Positions 1 through 5,573 of a DNA stretch of 5,704 bases are shown piece by piece. Location of the stretch: contig JAFGPH010000264.1 of the NCBI GenBank assembly GCA_016926135.1, forward strand, positions 1-5,704, read 5' to 3'. Source of the DNA: Deltaproteobacteria bacterium (lineage in GTDB: Bacteria > Desulfobacterota > DSM-4660 > Desulfatiglandales > HGW-15). The stretch's first letter is position 1; every line of letters begins with the position of its first letter. The position numbers and the translations under genes are program-made. The notes beneath the pieces were generated by a model, which did not search any database, had not been told where the DNA came from, and saw only the letters and a program-made list of their open reading frames with translations.

Positions 1-1158
1 GCACACCATACCCATGAGAAGTCCGACCCAGATGATGCTGATTCCCAGCCCGTGGGCAAATATGCTCTCATGAGGAGGTCTCGGTGGTTTTTTCATCACA
101 TTTTTCTCCGCCGGCTCCGCTGCAAGGGCAAGCCCGGGAAGACCGTCTGTCACAATGTTGATCCACAGGATATGAATGGGCAGGAGGGGAATGGGCAACC
201 CCAGAAGTGGCGCAAGAAACAACGTCCAAAGCTCGCCCGCATTGCTCGTCATGGTATACTTGATGAACTTGCGTATGTTGTCAAAGATGCGCCGCCCTTC
301 CTTCACGGCCTTGACAATCGTTGCAAAGTTGTCATCCAGGAGAATCATGTGGGCGGCCTCTTTGGAGACATCCGTTCCGGTCACCCCCATCGCCACACCG
401 ATGTCCGCCCGCCTCAGCGCAGGCGCGTCATTGACCCCGTCACCGGTCATGGCCACGTACTGATTCCTCTCCTGCAGGGCTTTGATGATTTTGAGCTTCT
501 GCGCCGGCGATACCCTTGCGTAGACGCGGATGTTTTCAACCTGTTTTTTGAATTCCTCGAAAGAGAGTCTCTCCAGTTCGGGACCGCTTATCATCGCCTC
601 GGACCCGTCTTCAATGATTCCCAGCCTTTTCGCGATGGCCATGGCCGTTGATTGGTGATCCCCCGTGATCATGACAGGGCGGATCCCTGCGGTTTTGCAC
701 AAATCCACAGACTCTCTCGCTTCCTCCCTCGGAGGGTCCATCATCCCGACGATGCCCAACATGGTGAGCTCTGATTCAACAGCCTCCGGCGTTAGGTCAT
801 CGGGGACCCTGTCCCATCGCCGCATGGCGATTCCCAGGGTTCTCAGCCCTTCGGCCGCCATGCGTTCTCCGGCCCTCATGAGAGCGTCCTTGTCAAACGG
901 GATTGAATCGCCCGACTCCGGGGTGAAGCTGGCCCACTCACTGACATTTTCCAGGGCTCCTTTGGTGAAGGAGATATAACCGCCGTCTGAAGACCGGTGA
1001 ATGGTGGTCATGCACTTGCGGTCCGAATCAAAGGGAATTTCTGCGATCCTCGGGTATGAGCGCAGCAGGGTTTCCTTACTAAATCCGCGCTCCTCAGCAA
1101 AAGAGACGAGGGCGGTTTCGGTCGGATCGCCGATCACATGAGCATCTCTGTCCTTACT
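1..1158 (-). pseudogene. P-type (P2, Ca2+-type) cation ATPase, C-terminal portion, partial and detached from its N-terminus
   Basis: The frame whose codons begin at 1158 is open to the window edge (386 codons) and continues past it. It starts in the middle of the nucleotide-binding domain. Visible P-type ATPase landmarks in order are GDPTE (about 1131-1117), FTKGALE (KGAPE equivalent), [33 protein letters not shown] (hinge and Mg2+ aspartates, about 450-415) and [10 protein letters not shown]. Then come TM5 with TSNAGEL and TM6 with WINIVTDG. The N and E of TM5 and the N, T and D of TM6 match Ca2+-coordinating residues of SERCA-type pumps, so the substrate was probably Ca2+ or a similar divalent cation. 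No plausible start codon with a ribosome binding site precedes the fragment, and the DKTGT phosphorylation site is missing. It belongs with the N-terminal fragment at 1154-1879 but lies in a different frame, with a large piece missing between. Family identity is certain. Whether the break is biological or an assembly fault cannot be decided here. Confidence 0.85.
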
Positions 1159-1879
1159 GGGCAAGCCGTTTCTGGAGAGGTGTCTTGACCTCTTCTTCCT
1201 CCTGGAGCATTGTGGCGATCTTCCCGAGCTCCGTGTCCATGCCTGTAGCCACGACGACTCCTGCACCTCGGCCGTACATGACGGAAGTACCCTTGTAAGC
1301 CAGATTCCTTCGATCGCCTATGGGGAGGTCCTTTTCCTCCAGGGCCTCCGTGTGCTTTTCTGACGGCATGGACTCGCCGGTAAGGGCGGCCTCCCCGATT
1401 TTCAGTTGGATCACCTCAGTGAGGCGCAAATCAGCGGGCACAATCTTTCCGGCATCCAGAAGAACCACGTCCCCCGGCACAATGGAAGAGGCCGGGACCA
1501 TGGTCGGCGTTCCGTCGCGCAGCACGAGCGCATCCGGGGCGGCCATGCGTTTGAGCGCAGCCATGCCCTTCTCCGCACGAAATTCCTGGATGAATCCAAT
1601 GACGGCGTTCAGGATGACGATGATGGCAATCGCAATGGTATCCGATGCTTCTCCGGTAAGGCCCGCAATCACCGCGGCGGCCATAAGCACCAGAATCATG
1701 AAGTCCTTGAACTGGTCAAAGAACATGGCCGGAATGGTTCTCTTGGCCTTCTCGATCAGTTGGTTCGGACCATATTTTGAAAGGCGTGTCGCGGCCTCCC
1801 CGGATGAGAGACCGTGGAGTGAAGATTTTGTTTCCTGAAAGACCTCCGCAGAAGACAGGATGTGGTAGTCGTTCTGCAC
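1154..1879 (-). CDS. P-type (P2) cation-transporting ATPase, N-terminal fragment (truncated, probably non-functional)
   Basis: Encodes 241 residues. The start is GTG at 1879-1877, with GAGGAG six bases upstream, and the N-terminus is typical of the family. Visible parts are the cation-ATPase N-terminal domain with YGPNQL (about 36-41), TM1 (about 55-73), TM2 (about 81-98), and an actuator domain with [17 protein letters not shown] and the TGES dephosphorylation motif (168-171). It ends in [10 protein letters not shown] followed by TAA at 1156-1154. In the family this point is followed by TM3, TM4 (PEGLP) and the catalytic DKTGT, and the whole pump is about 850-900 residues. With no phosphorylation site and no nucleotide domain, this product cannot pump. 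The remaining C-terminal half follows directly in another frame. A 12-bp palindrome and a weak promoter lie upstream. The stop is TAA, so UGA recoding is not an explanation. Confidence 0.85.
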   Translation of the reverse strand: MQNDYHILSSAEVFQETKSSLHGLSSGEAATRLSKYGPNQLIEKAKRTIPAMFFDQFKDFMILVLMAAAVIAGLTGEASDTIAIAIIVILNAVIGFIQEFRAEKGMAALKRMAAPDALVLRDGTPTMVPASSIVPGDVVLLDAGKIVPADLRLTEVIQLKIGEAALTGESMPSEKHTEALEEKDLPIGDRRNLAYKGTSVMYGRGAGVVVATGMDTELGKIATMLQEEEEVKTPLQKRLAQ

Positions 1880-1959
1880 GCTACACTCCTCGGATCATGA
1901 GTTTGATTACCCGGACGCGCTTGATCTCCCCCACGCGTCCAGGGCGGCTCAAGGCCTTA

Positions 1960-1994
1960 ATGGTATACCATAATCATAGAAAAGGCGGAGGCAA
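1960..1994 (-). promoter_or_regulatory. Candidate promoter with overlapping 12-bp palindromic operator upstream of the ATPase gene
   Basis: ATGGTATACCAT at 1960-1971 is a perfect 12-bp palindrome about 80 bases upstream of the ATPase GTG. On the minus strand a weak -35-like TTGCCT (1994-1989) is followed after 16 bases by a -10-like TATGGT (1972-1967), which overlaps the palindrome. Each hexamer matches the sigma-70 consensus at four of six positions. The overlap suggests repressor control, but this is inference and the match is weak. Confidence 0.3.
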
Positions 1995-2143
1995 TGCAGA
2001 GGGCATCCCGGACAAGATAGACCGAGTGGAGAAGGATGGGAAAGCGGCTGTGGCCGGGGGAAACTGTGGAGGATCAGGAGACCGACCGCATCACCCCAAG
2101 TCCCCTCAGTCTGAACGCACATGGTCGCGCTACTGCTCCTGCC

Positions 2144-2213
2144 CACCCCCGAGGATGAAAATCTCCCTCTCCACCCAAAAGGGGGGAGAGGGGGATCTTC
2201 ATCTGCGGAGGTG
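2144..2213. repeat. 70-nt imperfect palindrome (REP/MITE-like hairpin)
   Basis: Symmetric about position 2178.5. The inner arms 2154-2176 and 2181-2203 (23 nt each) are separated by an AAAA loop and begin and end with GATGAAAATC / GATCTTCATC. The GC-rich core is CCCTCTCC against GGAGAGGG. Only a few positions are unpaired. Past a short mismatch, pairing resumes with CACC.CCG (2144-2151) against CGG.GGTG (2206-2213). No T-tract follows on either strand, so it is not a standard intrinsic terminator. It looks like a dispersed palindromic repeat of the REP type. Copy number cannot be judged from one window. Confidence 0.6.
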
Positions 2214-2244
2214 AACGTAGATGTAATCATGCGTGTTTAGGCGC

Positions 2245-2277
2245 AAAAAAATGGGAGGGTTCGATATGCGAACCCTC
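2245..2277 (-). terminator. Intrinsic terminator of the rnf-apbE transcript
   Basis: On the minus strand a perfect 9-bp stem GAGGGTTCG / CGAACCCTC (2277-2269 with 2263-2255) closes a 5-nt loop. It is followed by CCA and seven Ts (2251-2245). It lies about 190 bases downstream of the apbE stop, in the orientation expected to end the rnf operon transcript. Confidence 0.75.
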
Positions 2278-2362
2278 GCGCAGGACAGGTGAATCCATAG
2301 AAAGAGGCCATGCCTCTAAAGGATTGCGGACAAAGAACTTGGACAAGTGTATGACCGGACTT

Positions 2363-2423
2363 GTTCGTGCTGAGGTATCGAAGCATGAACGCTACCTTCG
2401 CCCTTCGATACCTCAGGGCGAAC
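2363..2423. repeat. REP-like hairpin with 21-bp arms
   Basis: CTGAGGTATCGAAG (2370-2383) is the exact complement of CTTCGATACCTCAG (2403-2416). The stem extends outward through GTTCG / CGAAC with one wobble and one mismatch, and the loop is 19 nt. A second inverted pair, ACTTGGACAA (2337-2346) and TTGTCCAAGT (2439-2448), encloses it, and seven Ts follow at 2451-2457 on the plus strand, as in a terminator. The GTTCG..CTGAG..TCGAAG style resembles dispersed REP-type repeats common in proteobacterial intergenic DNA. That assignment is from memory of the pattern. Confidence 0.6.
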
Positions 2424-2466
2424 GCTTGATAGACCGTTTTGTCCAAGTAATTTTTTTGCGCAGCCC

Positions 2467-3531
2467 CTAAACGCGCGTTCCGCTCTTCCAGCCCTTCGAT
2501 CGGAGGAGATTGCCTTTCCGGTCAATGACCAAGCTGTGACAGTCGGGGAGGGAATTGATGAACGCGGTGCCTGGCCCCGGATCCATGACAAAGACGCTGG
2601 TGGAAAGGGCGTCCGCTTCCATGGTGGTCTTGGCCATGACGGAGACGCTGGTCGAGTGGGCCGGCGAAATCCCGGTCCTGGGGTTGACGATGTGGTGGAA
2701 CATCTTTTCCCTGTCGTAGTAAACCTCGTAGTTCCCTGAAGTGGCAATGGCCCCGTCTTTCATGTGCACTACATCGGGATACTCCCTCTTCTTGAAGGGA
2801 TCCTGGATGGCGACGGCCCATGGCCTGCCGCCGTCGGCGCTTCCCGTGGTCCGGATGTCGCCGCCTGCGTTGATGAGATAATCCGTGATGCCGTGGGCGG
2901 AGAGGACCTCGGCCGCCTTGTCCACAATAAAGCCCTTCGCGATCCCGTCCAATGTGATGCCCATACCCGGTGTCCTGAAGGACACGGTGCGACCGCTGAC
3001 CTCCACCTTCCGGGCGTCCACGAGCCTCAGCAGTTCGCGCACTTCCGCCTCTGAAGCTGTAAGGGGCTTTCCCTTTTCAAACTTCGACTGGAAGAGGTCC
3101 ACCACAGGCTTGACCGTGGGATCAAAGGCCCCGCCGGTGAGCTTGTTGTAGTGCAGGGCGCGGTCCACCACAAAGGCCAACTCGGGGGGAGTGCCCTTGA
3201 GGCATCCTTCCTTGTTCAAGCAGGAAATGGCCGTGGCGCCCTGAAACCGGTTCATGAGGCCTGCCACCCTGTCGATTTCGTCAAGGGCCAGACCCAGGGC
3301 CTCCTCGGCCCGGTCCCTTGAGGAATGCATGAGGGTCATGGAGACGATCGTCCCCATGGCGAGCCTTGTTCTGGACACCTTGTAGGTCTTCCGGTCAAAT
3401 TTCACCGCCTCCGCGGCAGCGGGTATGATCAAGCCGGAGGCCGCACCGAGCCCCAGCAGGCCGGACAACTTCAGAAAAGACCTGCGCCCTACGCGCATGT
3501 CTTCCCAAGAGAATGAATTCGACGTCTTCAT
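2467..3531 (-). CDS. apbE: FAD:protein FMN transferase (ApbE family), Tat-exported
   Basis: A 354-residue protein, normal for the family. ApbE covalently links FMN from FAD to a threonine of target proteins. Here the obvious targets are RnfG and RnfD, encoded upstream outside the window. The N-terminus carries a twin-arginine signal (GRRSFLK, R16-R17) and a hydrophobic stretch to about residue 40, so it acts outside the cytoplasmic membrane. Visible family motifs are MGT (59-61), GGAFDPTV (133-140), LDGIAKG (194-200), NAGGDI (221-226), SGNYE (265-269), HHIVNPRTG (279-287) and ADALST (306-311), which together carry the FAD- and Mg2+-binding residues. The ATG at 3531 has a very strong GGGAGGGG Shine-Dalgarno. 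M12 is a poorer alternative start. It lies 73 bases after rnfB on the same strand and is probably co-transcribed. Its TAG stop and last two codons fall within the right arm of the inverted-repeat element at 2231-2476. Confidence 0.93.
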   Translation of the reverse strand: MKTSNSFSWEDMRVGRRSFLKLSGLLGLGAASGLIIPAAAEAVKFDRKTYKVSRTRLAMGTIVSMTLMHSSRDRAEEALGLALDEIDRVAGLMNRFQGATAISCLNKEGCLKGTPPELAFVVDRALHYNKLTGGAFDPTVKPVVDLFQSKFEKGKPLTASEAEVRELLRLVDARKVEVSGRTVSFRTPGMGITLDGIAKGFIVDKAAEVLSAHGITDYLINAGGDIRTTGSADGGRPWAVAIQDPFKKREYPDVVHMKDGAIATSGNYEVYYDREKMFHHIVNPRTGISPAHSTSVSVMAKTTMEADALSTSVFVMDPGPGTAFINSLPDCHSLVIDRKGNLLRSKGWKSGTRV

Positions 3532-3604
3532 GTTACCCCTCCCTTTGTATCATCAGTGCCCCTACCATAATCCGTGAGTTTTGGCAACCTCTTCGTCCCC
3601 GGAA

Positions 3605-4468
3605 TCAGGCGGCGGCCCGGACCTCTTCCCCGGCCTTCTGCCCGGCCCGGTAATAGCGGAAGATGTGCCTGGGGCACTTTTCTACACAGACCTCTTTGCA
3701 CTCGGGCCCGTATTCCAAACACTTCTTGTAGTCGATCACGACCAGGTTGTCCTCCATGCTGACCGCCTTGGCAGGGCACACCTTCACACACATCTTGCAG
3801 GAGATGCATCCCACCTGGCACACTTCCTTCACCTGCTTGCCGGGCTCCCGGGTGCTGCAGGGAACCCAGACCCTTGCCTTCAGGGGCATCAGTTCGATGA
3901 TTTTCTTGGGGCAGGTGCGCACGCACGTGCCGCAACCCACACAGGCTACAGGGTCCACCACGGGGAAACCGTCCACCATGGTGATGGCGTCGAAGGGGCA
4001 GGCTGCCGCGCACTCCCCGAATCCCAGGCAGGCGTAAGGGCAGCCCTGGGGGCCTCCAAAGGCGATATTGGCACCCGTGCAGGAGCCATAGCCGACATAG
4101 CGGTACTTCTGCTGCACCTTTCCCTCGATGCGGGAGCATCGGATCCCGGCCACCACGTTGTCCAAGGCGGCCATTTTCTTGCCCGTGATTTCGGCAACCG
4201 CCTCGGCCACCTCCGCCTTCCCCGGAAAACAGAGGTTGGGCGGCACATCGGGATCGTTCACCACCGCTTCTGCGTAGCCTTCGCACCCGGCGTAGCCACA
4301 ACCCCCTCACTGGGCCCCGGCCAGTACCTCCAAGACCTCTTCCACCTTGGGGTTGGCCTGTACCGCGAACTTGTGGGCGGCCAGGGCAAGGCCGATACCG
4401 AAGAAGAGCCCGATGCAGCCGAGCACCGCAAGACCGCCGAGGGCCAGTTTGATCAACACAGGATCCAT
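3605..4468 (-). CDS. rnfB: Rnf complex subunit B, probable selenoprotein (in-frame TGA read as selenocysteine)
   Basis: RnfB receives electrons from reduced ferredoxin and passes them through [4Fe-4S] clusters into the Rnf membrane core. Starting at ATG 4468 (GGAG at 4477-4474, five bases upstream), the reading gives 287 residues with one in-frame TGA at codon 54 (4309-4307). Residues about 4-31 are the usual N-terminal membrane helix. The N-terminal cluster motif, normally LPGxNCGxCGxAGC, reads LAGAQ-U-GGCGYAGC, so the TGA replaces precisely the first cysteine (U54, C57, C62, C80). Four ferredoxin-type cysteine groups follow: 143/147/153/157, 176/179/182/186, 221/224/227/231 and 250/257/261/265. 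Homology is continuous on both sides of the TGA in one frame, and a SECIS-like hairpin follows it. Standard gene calling would start at GTG 4264 (219 aa), losing the anchor and two cluster ligands. The alternatives are a TGC/TGT-to-TGA error or a nonsense mutation. The RnfB identity is secure; the recoding is inferred. Confidence 0.88.
4262..4309 (-). promoter_or_regulatory. Candidate bacterial SECIS element in rnfB
   Basis: It begins at the in-frame TGA (4309-4307). Downstream in the mRNA, an upper stem UGCG / CGCA (4285-4282 with 4274-4271) closes a 7-nt loop AAGGCUA. A lower stem CGCCG / CGGUG (4292-4288 with 4266-4262) lies below an internal GG/GAAG loop. The apical loop starts 26 nt after the UGA, within the range known for bacterial SECIS elements, and contains a GG pair in an AGGCU context, like the AGGUCU loop of E. 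coli fdhF. The stems are short and hand-folded, so the structure is plausible but not proven. Confidence 0.5.
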
Positions 4469-4482
4469 AAGCACTCCAAAGA

Positions 4483-4617
4483 ATTGAATATTGATTATTA
4501 AGTATTGAACATTGGCGGAAACCCACTACTCTCAACGCTCAATCGCCAATCTTCAATTATGTAATAACCGTTCTGATGTCGTCAATATTCAATAGTCAAT
4601 CGTCAATAATCAATCAA
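4483..4617. repeat. 7-bp phased ATTG/CAAT repeat array in the rnfA-rnfB gap
   Basis: Reading the plus strand, ATTG-type units start at 4483, 4490, 4497 (ATTA), 4504 and 4511. CAAT-type units start at 4533 (CAAC), 4540, 4547 and 4554, and again at 4583, 4590, 4597, 4604 and 4611. Spacing is exactly seven within each run. The runs face each other, giving a perfect 12-bp inverted repeat between ATTGAATATTGA (4483-4494) and TCAATATTCAAT (4582-4593). The last unit overlaps the rnfA stop codon. It occupies nearly all of the 145-bp gap between rnfA and rnfB, which is much more AT-rich than its surroundings. As RNA it could fold into a long AU-rich hairpin. The function is unknown. Confidence 0.8.
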
Positions 4618-5573
4618 AAGATGCTCATCCCCGAGAACCCCATGAAGGCCAGGGCAAAGAGGCCGGCCACCACGAAGGCGATGGGGAGCCCCCGGTAGGT
4701 GGGGGGCACGTCGGCGAGTTCCAGCCTTTCCCTGACCGAGGACATGAGGAAGAGCGCGATCAGAAACCCGGCGCCAGCCCCCAGGGAGAGCATGAAGCTC
4801 TCCGCGGCATTGTATTCGTTGGCCGAAAGCAGCAAGGGCACGGCAATGATGATGCAGTTGGCGATCACCAGCACCAGGAAGACCCCGAAGGCCTTGAACA
4901 GGGCGGGATTCACCTTCCTCAGGATGGTATCCACGGCCTGCACCGAGAGGGAGACCATCCCGATAAAAACCACGATCTGGAGAAAATCCAGCCGGAAGGG
5001 TTTCAGCACGAACTGGTACAGGAACCACGACATCATGGCGCTGGCAATCATCACGATGGTGAAGGTGACGCCCATGCCGACAGCCGTCGTCTTCCTCTTG
5101 GACGTGCCGAAGAAGACGCACAGACCCAGATACTTCGTGAATACGAAGTTGTTGATAAGCATGGCGCCGATCAGGATGGAGAAGAGAACCCCCGCGTAGG
5201 GCTTTTTCACCTTCACGATGGCTGTGCCGACGGATTTACCCTCGGATCGGATGCCGCTCATGGTGAGCTCGTGAGGCTCCTTCTGGTTTAGCGCCTCCTT
5301 GAACCGAAGGAGCAGGTTTCTCCGGTCCGGGGAAAGGCTCGCCTCCTTCACGGCCAGCAGGATGTCCGGGTCCGGTTTTTCGTAAACCCGGTAGTTGGAA
5401 AGATCCTTCGCCCAGGCTTCGTCCACGGGGCCTGCAAAGGCGATCATGATCCCGTCCGCGTCCTTGAAGGAGCTCTTCTGCACAAAGCGGTGCCCTGTCT
5501 CGCATCCTGCCAGCAAGAGCAGGCACAGCAAGAGGGGCAAAACCAGGAAGAGGAGTTGTCTGGCCTCTTTCAT
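4614..5573 (-). CDS. rnfA: Rnf complex subunit A with N-terminal lipoprotein signal and Ig-like domain
   Basis: RnfA is an integral core subunit of the ferredoxin:NAD+ oxidoreductase. It normally has about 190 residues, but here there are 319. Residues from about 126 on match RnfA throughout: INNFVFTKYLGLC, SVRERLELADVPPTYRG and AFMGFSG, with six membrane helices. C152 (LGLC) and C240 (ANC) correspond to the cysteines that hold the intramembrane [2Fe-2S] cluster shared with RnfE. Residues 1-24 form a lipoprotein signal ending in the lipobox LAGC (C24). Residues about 35-122 look like an SbsA/Big_5-type Ig-like domain (IAFAGPVD, NYRVYE, EASLSPD and LTMSGI spaced as in that family). RnfA is expected to have its N-terminus on the periplasmic side, which suits such an extension. 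ATG 5573 overlaps the rnfE TGA by one base (TGATG), implying translational coupling, with GAGGGAG eight bases upstream. GTG 5576 is an alternative start. Confidence 0.93.
   Translation of the reverse strand: MKEARQLLFLVLPLLLCLLLLAGCETGHRFVQKSSFKDADGIMIAFAGPVDEAWAKDLSNYRVYEKPDPDILLAVKEASLSPDRRNLLLRFKEALNQKEPHELTMSGIRSEGKSVGTAIVKVKKPYAGVLFSILIGAMLINNFVFTKYLGLCVFFGTSKRKTTAVGMGVTFTIVMIASAMMSWFLYQFVLKPFRLDFLQIVVFIGMVSLSVQAVDTILRKVNPALFKAFGVFLVLVIANCIIIAVPLLLSANEYNAAESFMLSLGAGAGFLIALFLMSSVRERLELADVPPTYRGLPIAFVVAGLFALAFMGFSGMSIF

Larger units (their letters stand above)
2231..2476. mobile_element. Candidate small non-autonomous element bounded by inverted repeats (MITE-like)
   Basis: GCGCAAAAAAAT at 2241-2252 and its exact complement ATTTTTTTGCGC at 2450-2461 form a 12-bp perfect inverted repeat. 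Immediately outside, GCGTGTTTAG (2231-2240) matches the complement of 2467-2476 at nine of ten positions, with five extra bases (2462-2466) on the right side. The 246-bp unit has no ORF of substance and contains several hairpins. No clear target-site duplication is visible. The right arm covers the stop codon and last two codons of apbE. An alternative is a pair of similar terminator tails facing outward that arose by duplication. Confidence 0.4.

Noticed and set aside
1154..1156. Stop in the ATPase gene as a recoded codon
   Set aside because: It is TAA, not TGA, and the downstream homology is in another frame with a large missing segment. Recoding cannot explain it.
1913..1940. 7-bp inverted repeat GGACGCG / CGCGTCC with a 14-nt spacer in the ATPase leader
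   Set aside because: It is short, with a wide loop and no T-tract. It could be chance in GC-rich DNA.
1881..1952. Possible 23-residue leader peptide just upstream of the ATPase GTG (TTG start, basic peptide)
   Set aside because: The start codon is rare, the ribosome binding site is poor, and nothing shows attenuation. Open frames this short are expected by chance.
1777..2230. Open frames of about 93 and 145 codons on both strands in the ATPase-apbE gap
   Set aside because: No homology is recognised, composition is low-complexity Pro/Ser/Arg, and both run through the palindromic repeat. I see no coding signal.
4307..4309. rnfB as a plain nonsense pseudogene
   Set aside because: The only stop is TGA, at the exact Cys position and followed by a suitable hairpin, while the rest of the gene shows no decay. 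A single-base sequencing error is not excluded and remains the main alternative.
3581..4501. 306-codon open frame on the plus strand opposite rnfB
   Set aside because: It is fully antisense to an Fe-S protein with clear homology, and its composition is what the complement of GC-rich, Cys/Gly-rich coding DNA gives. It has no recognisable domain.
3528..4535. 335-codon open frame on the minus strand overlapping rnfB
   Set aside because: It is a shifted reading of the same DNA, extremely Gly/Arg-rich with no family motifs. The rnfB frame explains the region.
4483..4617. CRISPR-like array
   Set aside because: Units are 7 bp with 4-base cores and change orientation. There are no 20-40-bp repeats or unique spacers.
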